In this document: positions 40,842-50,071 of the stretch, in pieces | Position numbering within the stretch: position 1 is the first letter of the stretch | Layout of the letters: each line of letters begins with the position of its first letter | Translations under genes and position numbers: made by a program | NCBI GenBank assembly: GCA_022799755.1 | Contig: JAAWOU010000003.1 | Coordinates: 1-64,000, forward strand | DNA from: Lachnospiraceae bacterium | GTDB lineage: Bacteria; Bacillota; Clostridia; Lachnospirales; Lachnospiraceae | DNA: 64,000 nt | Reading direction: 5' to 3' | The notes under the pieces: model-generated | What the model saw: only the letters and a program-made list of their open reading frames with translations | Databases searched by the model: none | Told to the model about the DNA's origin: nothing

Positions 40842-43364
40842 TTACAATGTCACCTTGTCCAGATGCCAGATTTCGTCCACATACTGCTGGATGGTCCTGT
40901 CGGATGTGAACTTCCCGGAGCATGCCACGTTCAGGATGGCGCTCTTAGCCCAGCCCTCACGGTCTCTGTAGGCAGCCTCCACCTTTTTCTGCGCCTCCGC
41001 ATAGGGCTTGAAGTCTTTCAGAATGAAGTAGGTGTCCGCTTTCGAGGTGGACAGCTTGTTTAACAGCGAATTGTACAGCGTCAGGAACAGTTCCTTATCC
41101 TTGTCGTAGGTTCCGTCTATGAGCTGGGTCAACACCCTGTGGATATCCTTGTCACTGTTAAAGATCTGCATGGGGTCATAGCCGCCGTTGTTCTCGTAGT
41201 TTATGACCTCGTCGGAGGACAGGCCGAAGATGAACGCGTTCTCCTCTCCCACTTCCTCCACGATCTCCACATTGGCGCCGTCCATGGTGCCCAAAGTCAG
41301 GGCGCCGTTTAACATGAACTTCATGTTGCCCGTGCCGGAAGCCTCCTTGCTGGCCGTGGAGATCTGCTCGGACACGTCCGCCGCCGCGAAGATGATCTCC
41401 GCGTTGGACACATTGTAGTTCTCAATGAACACCACTTTGATCTTACCGCCGATGGAAGCGTCGTTGTTCACCACCTCAGCCACGGCGTTGATCAGTTTGA
41501 TGGTCAGCTTGGCGTTCTTATAGCCTGCAGCCGCCTTTGCGCCGAAGATAAACGTCCTGGGGAAGAAGTCCATATCCGGATTGGCTTTCAGCTCATTGTA
41601 CAGGTACATTACATGGAGAATGTTCATCAGCTGTCTCTTGTACTCATGGAGACGCTTTACCTGCACGTCGAAGATGGAATTCGGATCCACGTCGATGCCG
41701 TTATGCTCCTTGATATATTTTGCCAGACGGAGCTTGTTCTGAAACTTGATATCCATGAACTCTTTCTGGGCTTTCTTGTCCTCAGCCAGGGCCTTGATGC
41801 CCGCGATCTGAGGCAGGTCCGTGATCCAGCCGTCGCCCACCTTGGAGGTAACCCACTCTGCCAGCAGGGGATTGCCGTGAAGCAGGAAGCGGCGCTGGGT
41901 GATGCCGTTGGTCTTGTTGTTAAAGCGCTCCGGGAACATCTCGTAGAAGTCTTTCAGCTCCTGGTGCTTTAAGATCTCCGTGTGGAGCCTTGCCACGCCG
42001 TTGACGGAATACCCGGCCACGATGGCCAAATGTGCCATCTTCACCTGTCCGTCGTAGAGGATCGCCATCTTGCGGATCTTCTCCTGTACGTCCACGCCGT
42101 GTACGCCTCTGTACTTCTGCTCGATCTGGCGGATGAACCTGCGGTTGATCTCGTCCACGATCTGGTACACTCTGGGAAGCAGTCTGGAGAACAGATCGAT
42201 GGGCCACTTCTCCAAAGCCTCCGCCATGATGGTGTGGTTGGTGTAGGCGCAGGTCTTGGTCGTGATTTCCCAGGCCTCGTCCCAGGTCAGATCATAATCG
42301 TCCAGCAGAATGCGCATCAGCTCCGGAATGGCCACGGTGGGGTGGGTATCGTTGAGCTGGAATGTCACCTTCTCGTGGAAGCGGCGGATATCGTCATGCT
42401 TTCTCATATATTTGTCCACAGCCTCCTGGACGGAAGCGGAGATAAAGAAATACTGCTGTTTTAAGCGAAGCTCCTTGCCCGCGTAGTGGTTGTCGTTGGG
42501 ATAGAGCACGTTCACCAGATTCCTGGCCAGGTTCTCCTGTTCTACTGCTTTGCTGTAGTCACCCTTGTCAAAGGAATCCAGCTGGAAGCCGCCCATGGAC
42601 TCCGCATCCCACACGCGCAGGGTATTGACGATGCCGTTGCCGTAGCCCACGATCGGCATGTCGTAGGGAATGGCTTTCACGGACTGGTAGTCCTCCTGCA
42701 CATAATGGTTCCTGCCGTTCTCGTCGGTGCGCACGGTGACATAGCCGCCGAATTTCACTTTCTTGGCGTATTCCGGCCTGCGCAGCTCGAAAGGATTGCC
42801 CTCTGCCAGCCAGTCGTCCGGAATCTCCATCTGAAAACCGTTCTCAATCTTCTGCTTGAACAGGCCGTAGCGGTAGCGGATGCCGCAGCCGTAGGCGGGA
42901 TATCCGAGCGTGGCCAGGGAGTCCAGGAAGCATGCCGCAAGTCTTCCCAGGCCGCCGTTGCCCAATGCCGCGTCCGGCTCCTGGTCCTCCAGCACGTTGA
43001 TGTCCACGCCCAGCTCTTCGAGAACCTCCTTTGCCCCCTCGTAGGCCTGGAGGTTTACCATGTTGTTGCCCAGGGCGCGCCCCATCAGAAACTCCATGGA
43101 CATATAGTACACCATCTTGGGGTCTTCCTTGTCATAGGCCTTCTGGGTGTTCATCCAGTTGCCGATCACCCTGTCCTTGATCGAGTAGGAAGCAGCCTGG
43201 AAAATCTGCTGGGGAGTGGCCTCTTCCAGCGTCTTGCGGTACATATTCATGACATTATACAAGACACTCCTCTTGAAAAGCTCTTTATCGAACGTGGGCT
43301 TTTTCTCTGACGCTTCGGCTGTGCCCGTCTGCTTCTTTGCGTCCGTCGTGTTCGTGTTTTTCAC
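40842..43364 (-). CDS. glgP: Glycogen/alpha-glucan phosphorylase
   Basis: 840 residues, a GT35 phosphorylase releasing glucose-1-phosphate from glycogen or maltodextrin. YYMSMEFLMGRALGNN and DAALGNGGLGRLAACFLDS are in the N-terminal half; QLNDTHPTVAIPELMR in the middle. The PLP-binding Lys lies in EASGTGNMKFMLNGALTLGTMDGANVEI, split here around the Lys motif GTGNMKFMLNG. The start is a GTG with AAAGGAG upstream. It is monocistronic, with a strong promoter at 43440-43468. Confidence 0.97.
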   Translation of the reverse strand: MKNTNTTDAKKQTGTAEASEKKPTFDKELFKRSVLYNVMNMYRKTLEEATPQQIFQAASYSIKDRVIGNWMNTQKAYDKEDPKMVYYMSMEFLMGRALGNNMVNLQAYEGAKEVLEELGVDINVLEDQEPDAALGNGGLGRLAACFLDSLATLGYPAYGCGIRYRYGLFKQKIENGFQMEIPDDWLAEGNPFELRRPEYAKKVKFGGYVTVRTDENGRNHYVQEDYQSVKAIPYDMPIVGYGNGIVNTLRVWDAESMGGFQLDSFDKGDYSKAVEQENLARNLVNVLYPNDNHYAGKELRLKQQYFFISASVQEAVDKYMRKHDDIRRFHEKVTFQLNDTHPTVAIPELMRILLDDYDLTWDEAWEITTKTCAYTNHTIMAEALEKWPIDLFSRLLPRVYQIVDEINRRFIRQIEQKYRGVHGVDVQEKIRKMAILYDGQVKMAHLAIVAGYSVNGVARLHTEILKHQELKDFYEMFPERFNNKTNGITQRRFLLHGNPLLAEWVTSKVGDGWITDLPQIAGIKALAEDKKAQKEFMDIKFQNKLRLAKYIKEHNGIDVDPNSIFDVQVKRLHEYKRQLMNILHVMYLYNELKANPDMDFFPRTFIFGAKAAAGYKNAKLTIKLINAVAEVVNNDASIGGKIKVVFIENYNVSNAEIIFAAADVSEQISTASKEASGTGNMKFMLNGALTLGTMDGANVEIVEEVGEENAFIFGLSSDEVINYENNGGYDPMQIFNSDKDIHRVLTQLIDGTYDKDKELFLTLYNSLLNKLSTSKADTYFILKDFKPYAEAQKKVEAAYRDREGWAKSAILNVACSGKFTSDRTIQQYVDEIWHLDKVTL

Positions 43365-43439
43365 TTTTTTCTCCTTTCACTCTCTTAAAATCTATATGAT
43401 ATAAGCATTTCTCATCGGCCTTTGGGCCTGACTTATACT

Positions 43440-43468
43440 ATTATACCAAAATTCACCAGCCATTCCAA
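43440..43468 (-). promoter_or_regulatory. Promoter of glgP
   Basis: Minus-strand -35 TTGGAA, 17-nt spacer, -10 TATAAT with TGG upstream (extended), about 75 nt before the GTG start. Confidence 0.75.
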
Positions 43469-43601
43469 CTGATTTTTTACACAAATTTCGGGAACCGATT
43501 TTGCATTCAGCCCGCTGTGATTTCCGCAAAAAGGCTTATCACAGCCTTGCCCATCTGCATTGTTTTATTCATTTTCCACAGAAAATTCTTCAAAATATTG
43601 T

Positions 43602-45860
43602 TCAGGATTTTCCGCCCCGCCTCCTCTTTCGAGTACCGTACACGCAGCAGACAATGACGCCAGCCACGCTCCCCCAGCTGACGGCCTCGCTGAGCCTCCA
43701 GTAGACAGGGCTTACGAAACATACCGAAACCGTATCCTGAAACCCCGGCGGCAGCAATACCCGGATTACGTTATTGTCTCCGTAAACGCATTCCAGCTTC
43801 TCTCCCGCCCCTGTCCGGGCCTGATATCCTTTATAGAGGAACAGCGGCACCTCCACGTATCCCTCCTCCTGGGCAGACTCGTTGACGCATTGAAAGTCCG
43901 CCGCCAGGTCGCCCTTGGCATATTGGAGCAGCTTTACATTTTCGGAAGTTTTCGGAAAATCAAAGGAAAGTCTCGTCGCATCCGTGCCGTATATCAGATA
44001 CTCTCCGCCGGACACATATCCGAAGACCTGGTTGTTGTCAAATATCCGCACCTTTTCATAGGTGTAGGTTATCCGGTAGATGAAATACATGGACGAGGTT
44101 CCCACTGCCAGAACCACCGCCGCCGTTCCCAGGAAATAGAGCGGCTTTTTCCACCGGCACTCATACTTTGCATACCACAGGCAATACCCGGCGGCAGGAA
44201 CCAGAAACAATGTCCCCCAGTTTAAAAATCTGGTGGGAATCAGAAAACTGGACACGATTCGCTCCGCCAGGGGACTTGTCTGCTGGAACCAGTCCCAGGG
44301 AAATACTTTCAGGGAAAACGCTATGCAGACCGCTGACAGACAGGCGCACAATCCGGCGCCCGCAAGCAGCTTACTCCGCTTCTTTTTGATCAGAGAATAC
44401 ACCCCGATGCAGAAAAATGCAGCCAGCAGAACCATGGGAATCAGGCCCGGTCCCACCGCTCTGATGGGCATTCCCTGCTCATCGATCAATACGCCGTCAA
44501 AGAAATGCGCAAACACCAGATCCAAACTGGTCCCCCGATACTGAATCATCTGTTTCCCCAGATTTTTCACCAGCAGATCCTGGGAAATATAATAGTCCAG
44601 AAACGGCACAATATACCACGCATTGCACAGCAATGTAACCACCGCGCCCTTTACAAGCTGTGTCAAAATTGCCTTTCGGAACACTCTGCGAATATTTACC
44701 AGACACACCGCCACGGTGAAGACAAGCGCCAGCTCGCAGGTCAGCGTGTGGGACTGCAGCACCCCGGAGTACCCTATGACCAAGAGCAGCCAGGTCCTGC
44801 CGTATCCTCTCTCATCGGCGTCCTGCGCGAACAGGCGGAAGTATCCGTATAAAAGCAGGGGGAGGAAAATCTGGGCACAGCCCTCCCCTACGCATCCCCG
44901 CCCATAGAGCACCGTAATCCTGTACAGGGAAAACGCGTACAGCGCGCTGCACATGAGCCCGATATATTGATCCCGAAACATTCTGCGGAAACAGTAAAAT
45001 GCCACGCCTATGGTGGCAAAATTCATCAGTATAATGAAGATATTGTAGCTGTACAGAACCGGGAATCCTATCAGCCATAAAAGCGCCGGGATATACAGGA
45101 GCGTGGACCCGTACAGAACGCCGTCCGCATACCCGTACCCGTAGGGGAAGTTCGCCTCCAGCCGCATGGGAAATACCCCTCGGGCAATGCTTCCCGCCAC
45201 ACCGTCAATCCGCTCCAGATGGTAGCCCACATCCCCCGTGCTGTGGAGCCAGTTCATCAAAAAAGGTCTGGACAGCAAAAGGGTCAAAAGGACAATCCCT
45301 CCGACCACAAAAAAGTCGGATGTCGGTATTTTGTGCACATGATGCCGGGCCGCGCAGACAATGCATCCCAGCGCCGCGATTCCCGCCGTCAGCACGAAGA
45401 AGATGATCATGTACCAGAACTGCCCCGTCTCCTTGATGCGCAGCTCCTTAAAGTAGATCTCCTCCTGGGCATCGCCCAGGACAGACAGGGTGAGGTTGTC
45501 CGATTTTCCCAAGAGCCAGAGATGAAAGGTCTCCGAGGAATGGGCCGCGGGAAGCGTCTGCCCGTTCTGCATTGCCTTGAGAGGCGGCAGAGAATCGTCT
45601 GTCAGAGAGACCACATACCCCAAATTGGCCATGGTCTCATAGTCCACCGTCACGGCGTAGATTCCCACCGGCAGTTGGATCCCGTCATACAGTATCCTCT
45701 GTGCATCGCCTGAGGCAAAGGTTCGGTCAAGGGAATAGCGGTATTCCTTTTTCTCCCCCATAGCCGGTATCAACAGCAGTATTACAATGGCCGCAATCGC
45801 AATGCACACCCCCGTAAACGCTTTTCTGTAGTTGCCTGTCAATATCTTCTCTGTCTTCAT
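43602..45860 (-). CDS. YfhO-like polytopic membrane protein
   Basis: 752 residues. An N-terminal helix, an extracellular beta domain (about 40-140, RYSLDRTFASGDAQRI ... FKELRIKETG), then about a dozen membrane helices and a C-terminal extracellular tail. STGDVGYHLERIDGVAGSIARGVFPMRL resembles the first-loop Asp motif of GT-C/YfhO-like glycosyltransferases, where the acidic residue is catalytic. It probably transfers a sugar from a lipid carrier to an envelope polymer (inference). It is alone: ileS lies upstream of it in map order (downstream end to start gap 199 bp, GC-rich, no clear promoter). Confidence 0.7.
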   Translation of the reverse strand: MKTEKILTGNYRKAFTGVCIAIAAIVILLLIPAMGEKKEYRYSLDRTFASGDAQRILYDGIQLPVGIYAVTVDYETMANLGYVVSLTDDSLPPLKAMQNGQTLPAAHSSETFHLWLLGKSDNLTLSVLGDAQEEIYFKELRIKETGQFWYMIIFFVLTAGIAALGCIVCAARHHVHKIPTSDFFVVGGIVLLTLLLSRPFLMNWLHSTGDVGYHLERIDGVAGSIARGVFPMRLEANFPYGYGYADGVLYGSTLLYIPALLWLIGFPVLYSYNIFIILMNFATIGVAFYCFRRMFRDQYIGLMCSALYAFSLYRITVLYGRGCVGEGCAQIFLPLLLYGYFRLFAQDADERGYGRTWLLLVIGYSGVLQSHTLTCELALVFTVAVCLVNIRRVFRKAILTQLVKGAVVTLLCNAWYIVPFLDYYISQDLLVKNLGKQMIQYRGTSLDLVFAHFFDGVLIDEQGMPIRAVGPGLIPMVLLAAFFCIGVYSLIKKKRSKLLAGAGLCACLSAVCIAFSLKVFPWDWFQQTSPLAERIVSSFLIPTRFLNWGTLFLVPAAGYCLWYAKYECRWKKPLYFLGTAAVVLAVGTSSMYFIYRITYTYEKVRIFDNNQVFGYVSGGEYLIYGTDATRLSFDFPKTSENVKLLQYAKGDLAADFQCVNESAQEEGYVEVPLFLYKGYQARTGAGEKLECVYGDNNVIRVLLPPGFQDTVSVCFVSPVYWRLSEAVSWGSVAGVIVCCVYGTRKRRRGGKS

Positions 45861-46059
45861 GTGCCCCCGTTTTCTCCCTGTACTCGGTTTTCGTCTTTCC
45901 GCCTGCGGATTGCCCGCCCTTTCGGGCAGGGTGCCCCGGCGTCGGCCTCAGCGCATTGCCGGGCAGGCCGGCCTCTGCCTGATCTCTCCGGAAAATGCCC
46001 TGTGGGGCGGCTCTGCCAAAGCCTGGCAGCAGACCGCCCCCCGGTATCCCGATCCTATA

Positions 46060-49000
46060 CTATATTTTCTCCAGTGCAATGACGACTTTCTCGCCGTTTA
46101 CGTTCCATTCTTTCGCTACCGCGAAAGCTTTCTCATTGGTCAGCTCCTGAGCCAGCACTTTGCCGCAGATGGCATCCGCGTTTCTGGCGGCTATCTGTGC
46201 CAGCTTCTCGTTTCCGTTCACGGACACTTTGATGTGGTCCATGACCTCGAAGCCCGCGTCCTTTCGCATGGTCTGGATCTTGCTGATCAGCTCATAGACA
46301 AATCCCTCCTCGATGAGCGCTTCCGTCAGGTTGGTGTCCAGCACCACGGTCATCTTCCCGTTCTCCTGGGACACATAGCCCGGCTTCTGGGTCATGTCGA
46401 TCAGCAGATCCTCCTTTGTCAGCTCCACTGCCGTGCCGTTCACCTCAAAGGCAAGCTTCCCGCCCCCGTTCAGCTCATCCATGGCGGCGTTTCCGTCCAG
46501 TCCGGCCAGGGTCTTCTGGATCCCTCCCAGCTGCTTTCCGTATTTGGGACCCACCGTGCGCAGCTGGGGCTTGAATGTGTAGGTGGTGTAGTCCCGCACG
46601 TCCTCCGTGTAGACCACATCCTTTACATTCAGCTCGTCCCGGATGATGGCGGTGTAGAAGCCGTCCAGTCCCACCGCTGTCTTTGTGTCCTCTCCCGCAC
46701 CAGCGGGATCCGCACCGGCGGGATCCGCCCCGTCGCCCTGTTCTGCTCCGGCCCCCATCTTAACGTACATCCGGCCGATGGGCTGGCGGTTCTTGATGGC
46801 GGCGGTGTTCCGGCAGGCCCGGCCCAGCACCACGGCCTCCAGCACCTCCTCCATGTCCGCCTCCAGCTTTTTGTCAAGGAAGCGTTCCTCCACTGTGGGG
46901 AAATCGCACAAGTGGATGCTCTCCGGCGCAGAGGCGTCGCAGGTGCACACCAGATTCCGGTAGATCTCCTCCGTCATGAAAGGAATCATCGGCGCCGCCG
47001 CTTTGCACAGCGTCACCAGCGCCGTGTGCAGGGTCATATAGGCGTTAATCTTGTCCTGCTCCATGCCCTTGGCCCAGAAGCGCTCACGGCTGCGGCGCAC
47101 ATACCAGTTGCTCAGCTCCTCCACGAAATCCTGCAGGGCCTTGGCCGCCTCGGGGATGCGGTATCTGTCCAGATCCGTGTCCACCTGGCCCACCACGGTG
47201 TTCAGCCTGGACAGGAGCCATCTGTCCATCACGGGCAGCTTATGGTACTCCAGTGTATATTTCGACGCGTCGAACCCGTCGATATTGGCGTAGAGCACGA
47301 AGAAAGTGTAGGTGTTCCAGAGCTTATCCAGGAACTTGTGCTGTCCCTCCAGCACGGTCTTGCCGGAGAAGCGCTTGGGCAGCCAGGGGGCTGCGCTGGT
47401 GTAAAAGTACCACCGGATGGCGTCCGCGCCGTACTCATCCAGGGCCTCGAAAGGATCCACCACATTCCCCTTGGACTTGCTCATCTTCTGGCCGTCCTCG
47501 TCCGCCACCAGGCCCAGCACGATGACGTTCTCATAAGGAGCCTTGTTGAAGAGCAAAGTGGACTCCGCAAGCAATGAGTAGAACCACCCCCTGGTCTGGT
47601 CCACGGCCTCGGAGATGAAATTGGCCGGGAACTGCTGTTCAAATAAATCTTTGTTCTCAAAAGGATAATGGTGCTGGGCAAAGGGCATGGCCCCGGAGTC
47701 GAACCAGCAGTCGATGACCTCCGGCACCCGCTTCATGGTCTTCCCGCACTTGGGGCAGGGGAAAGTCACTTCGTCGATGTAAGGGCGGTGCAGCTCCACG
47801 CTTTTTGTCTTCTCGCTGCCTGTCAGGGCGGCAAGCTGCTCTCTGCTGCCCACGCTCTCCGTATGCCCGCACTCACACTCCCAGATATTCAAGGGCGTGC
47901 CCCAGTAGCGGTTCCTGGAGATGCCCCAGTCCTGGATGTTCTCCAGCCAGTTGCCGAAGCGCCCCTCGCCGATGGTGGGGGGGATCCAGTTGATGGTCTT
48001 GTTGTTGCGCACCAGGTCGTCTTTCACCGCGGTCATCTTGATGAACCAGGACTCTCTGGCGTAGTAGATCAGGGGCGTGTCGCAGCGCCAGCAGAACGGG
48101 TAGTCATGCTCGAATTTCGGCGCGGAGAACAGTTTCCCCTCCTTGTCCAGGTCCTTGATGATATCCGGATCCGCGTCCTTGACGAATTTTCCGGCGTAGG
48201 GAGTCTCCGCCGTCATATGGCCCTTGCCGTCCACGAACTGCACCAGAGGCAGGCCGTACTTTCTGCCCACATTGGCGTCGTCCTCACCGAAAGCGGGGGC
48301 GATGTGCACGATGCCTGTGCCGTCGGACATTGTGACATATGTGTCACAAGTGACGTAATGGGCCTTTTTGCCCTGGCGGGCGGCCTCCTCCCCGGCGCAG
48401 GCGAACAGGGGCTCATACTCTTTATGCTCCAGATCCGTGCCCTTGTAGGTCTCCAGCACCTGATAGGCCGCCGCTCCCTCTTCCGCCAGGCCTCCCAGCA
48501 CAGTGTCCAGCAGGGCCTGGGCCATGTAATAGGTGTAGCCGTCCGCGGCCTTTACTTTCACATAGGTCTCATCCGGGTTCACGCACAGAGCCACGTTGGA
48601 GGGCAATGTCCAGGGGGTCGTAGTCCATGCCAGGAAATAGGCCTCCTCCCCCACGCATTTGAACCGCGCCACCGCGGAGCGCTCTTTCACCGCCTTGTAG
48701 CCCTGGGCCACCTCATGGCTGGACAGAGGGGTGCCGCAGCGGGGGCAGTAGGGCACGATCTTGAATCCTTTATACAAAAGCCCCTTGTCCCAGATGGTCT
48801 TTAACGCCCACCACTCGGACTCGATATAGTCGTCGTGATAGGTCACGTAAGGGTCGTCCATGTCCGCCCAGAAGCCCACGGAGCCGGAGAATTTCTCCCA
48901 CATGCCCTTGTACTTCCAGACGCTCTCCTTACATTTGTCGATAAAGGGAGCCAGGCCGTACTCCTCGATCTGCTCCTTGCCGTCCAGGCCTAAGAGCTTC

Positions 49001-49290
49001 TCCACCTCCAGCTCCACGGGCAGGCCGTGGGTGTCCCAGCCGGCTTTCCGGGGCACCATATAGCCTTTCATGGTGCGGTATCTGGGGATCATATCCTTGA
49101 TGGTGCGGGTCTCCACATGGCCGATGTGGGGCTTGCCGTTGGCCGTGGGCGGGCCGTCGTAGAAAGTATAGGTTGGCCCCTCCTTGCGGCTGTCGATGCT
49201 CTTTTTAAAGATGTCGTTTTCTTTCCAGAATTTCTCTACTTCTTTTTCGCGTTCTGCCAGACTTAAGTCTGATGAAACCGGTTTGTACAT
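46060..49290 (-). CDS. ileS: Isoleucyl-tRNA synthetase
   Basis: 1076 residues from the ATG at 49290 (GGAAGG upstream); the longer open frame to 49593 lies in the T-box leader. Class I synthetase: the HIGH box is in PPTANGKPHIGH, the KMSKS loop in DGQKMSKSKGNVVDP, with an editing domain (WTTTPWTLPSN) and Cys pairs for zinc (CPRCG, CPKCG). Size and the DUF5915-like C-terminal region fit the long clostridial/eukaryote-like IleRS2 type. A Gly/Asp/Ala-rich repeat (GADPAGADPAGAG) lies near residue 870. Controlled by the tRNA-Ile T-box directly upstream. Confidence 0.97.
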   Translation of the reverse strand: MYKPVSSDLSLAEREKEVEKFWKENDIFKKSIDSRKEGPTYTFYDGPPTANGKPHIGHVETRTIKDMIPRYRTMKGYMVPRKAGWDTHGLPVELEVEKLLGLDGKEQIEEYGLAPFIDKCKESVWKYKGMWEKFSGSVGFWADMDDPYVTYHDDYIESEWWALKTIWDKGLLYKGFKIVPYCPRCGTPLSSHEVAQGYKAVKERSAVARFKCVGEEAYFLAWTTTPWTLPSNVALCVNPDETYVKVKAADGYTYYMAQALLDTVLGGLAEEGAAAYQVLETYKGTDLEHKEYEPLFACAGEEAARQGKKAHYVTCDTYVTMSDGTGIVHIAPAFGEDDANVGRKYGLPLVQFVDGKGHMTAETPYAGKFVKDADPDIIKDLDKEGKLFSAPKFEHDYPFCWRCDTPLIYYARESWFIKMTAVKDDLVRNNKTINWIPPTIGEGRFGNWLENIQDWGISRNRYWGTPLNIWECECGHTESVGSREQLAALTGSEKTKSVELHRPYIDEVTFPCPKCGKTMKRVPEVIDCWFDSGAMPFAQHHYPFENKDLFEQQFPANFISEAVDQTRGWFYSLLAESTLLFNKAPYENVIVLGLVADEDGQKMSKSKGNVVDPFEALDEYGADAIRWYFYTSAAPWLPKRFSGKTVLEGQHKFLDKLWNTYTFFVLYANIDGFDASKYTLEYHKLPVMDRWLLSRLNTVVGQVDTDLDRYRIPEAAKALQDFVEELSNWYVRRSRERFWAKGMEQDKINAYMTLHTALVTLCKAAAPMIPFMTEEIYRNLVCTCDASAPESIHLCDFPTVEERFLDKKLEADMEEVLEAVVLGRACRNTAAIKNRQPIGRMYVKMGAGAEQGDGADPAGADPAGAGEDTKTAVGLDGFYTAIIRDELNVKDVVYTEDVRDYTTYTFKPQLRTVGPKYGKQLGGIQKTLAGLDGNAAMDELNGGGKLAFEVNGTAVELTKEDLLIDMTQKPGYVSQENGKMTVVLDTNLTEALIEEGFVYELISKIQTMRKDAGFEVMDHIKVSVNGNEKLAQIAARNADAICGKVLAQELTNEKAFAVAKEWNVNGEKVVIALEKI

Positions 49291-49415
49291 TTTTAGATTC
49301 CTTCCTTTCCCGGCCGTGGCGTAATCTATGCCGAACTTCACGCTCCGCCCAGCCCCTGATTGATTTTCTGAGAAAGAGAATACATTTTGCCATACGCATA
49401 TTTCCGGTAATAACA

Positions 49416-49890
49416 AAATAAGCTCCGTCCCGTAATAGGACGAAGCTTTTCTCTTCGTTTCACCACCTGTTACAGCGTACATTTCATGACGGGGAAACCA
49501 GCATATACTCACCAGCGATAAAGTTTGCCGCCAGCTTATAGCATCTGACGCTCGTGAGTCGGGTAACAATGGAAGAAAAGCATTCCATAGCAAATGTTAG
49601 CGACCGTCAGCATAACTTACACTGTAAATCGCATACCGTCATAAATAATACGGTTTCCCATAACGTAGGAACCCCGTGCAGAACTACTCGGCCTGCCGCC
49701 GTCACCGCGCTCCGGCAATGCCGTCAGATCCGGCGCGCCGGCTTTCCGCCTTTTGCCCTGCCTGCTCAGAAGTGATTTTCGCCGTTCCCATACTCACACC
49801 GGACTCGCACCCTCACCGGCTCGCTGTGGCTTTCTCGGTAATCGAAATCTTTTCCAAACGGCTACTCTCTTCGTCATGGCATTTCTTCTC
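49416..49890 (-). ncRNA. T-box leader (tRNA-Ile sensing) of ileS
   Basis: Minus-strand leader. An AGAGAGTAGC-type Stem I start lies near 49880-49862. The specifier loop contains AAAATCAC followed by TTCTGAGC, giving specifier ATC (49776-49774) for isoleucine. A T-box element CAGGTGGTGAAACG (49469-49456, with the TGGT that pairs with uncharged tRNA NCCA) is followed by a terminator stem AAGCTTCGTCC / GGGACGGAGCTT (49448-49420) and ATTTTGTT. Uncharged tRNA-Ile should favour antitermination and ileS expression. At about 470 nt it is longer than most, with an extended middle part. Confidence 0.85.
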
Positions 49891-49938
49891 TATAGGAATT
49901 GTCGGCTGTCGTTTGCAGACAATTCCATCTGATAAGTC

Positions 49939-49968
49939 ATTATAGCCCTTTCGTTTTTCTTTTGTCAA
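49939..49968 (-). promoter_or_regulatory. Promoter of the T-box-ileS transcript
   Basis: Minus-strand perfect -35 TTGACA, 18-nt spacer, perfect -10 TATAAT. A hairpin formed by AAGCGGG(G)TT / AACCCGCTT just upstream touches the -35 and may be the terminator of the solute-binding protein gene. Confidence 0.85.
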
Positions 49969-50071
49969 GCGGGTTTAGAGATTTCCCTGAAAATTTTAAC
50001 CCCGCTTTTTAAGCCGGCGGCCTGTTCAATCAGGAAAACCAGGCAGAGCGTCAGCTCGAATTGCGAGACCG

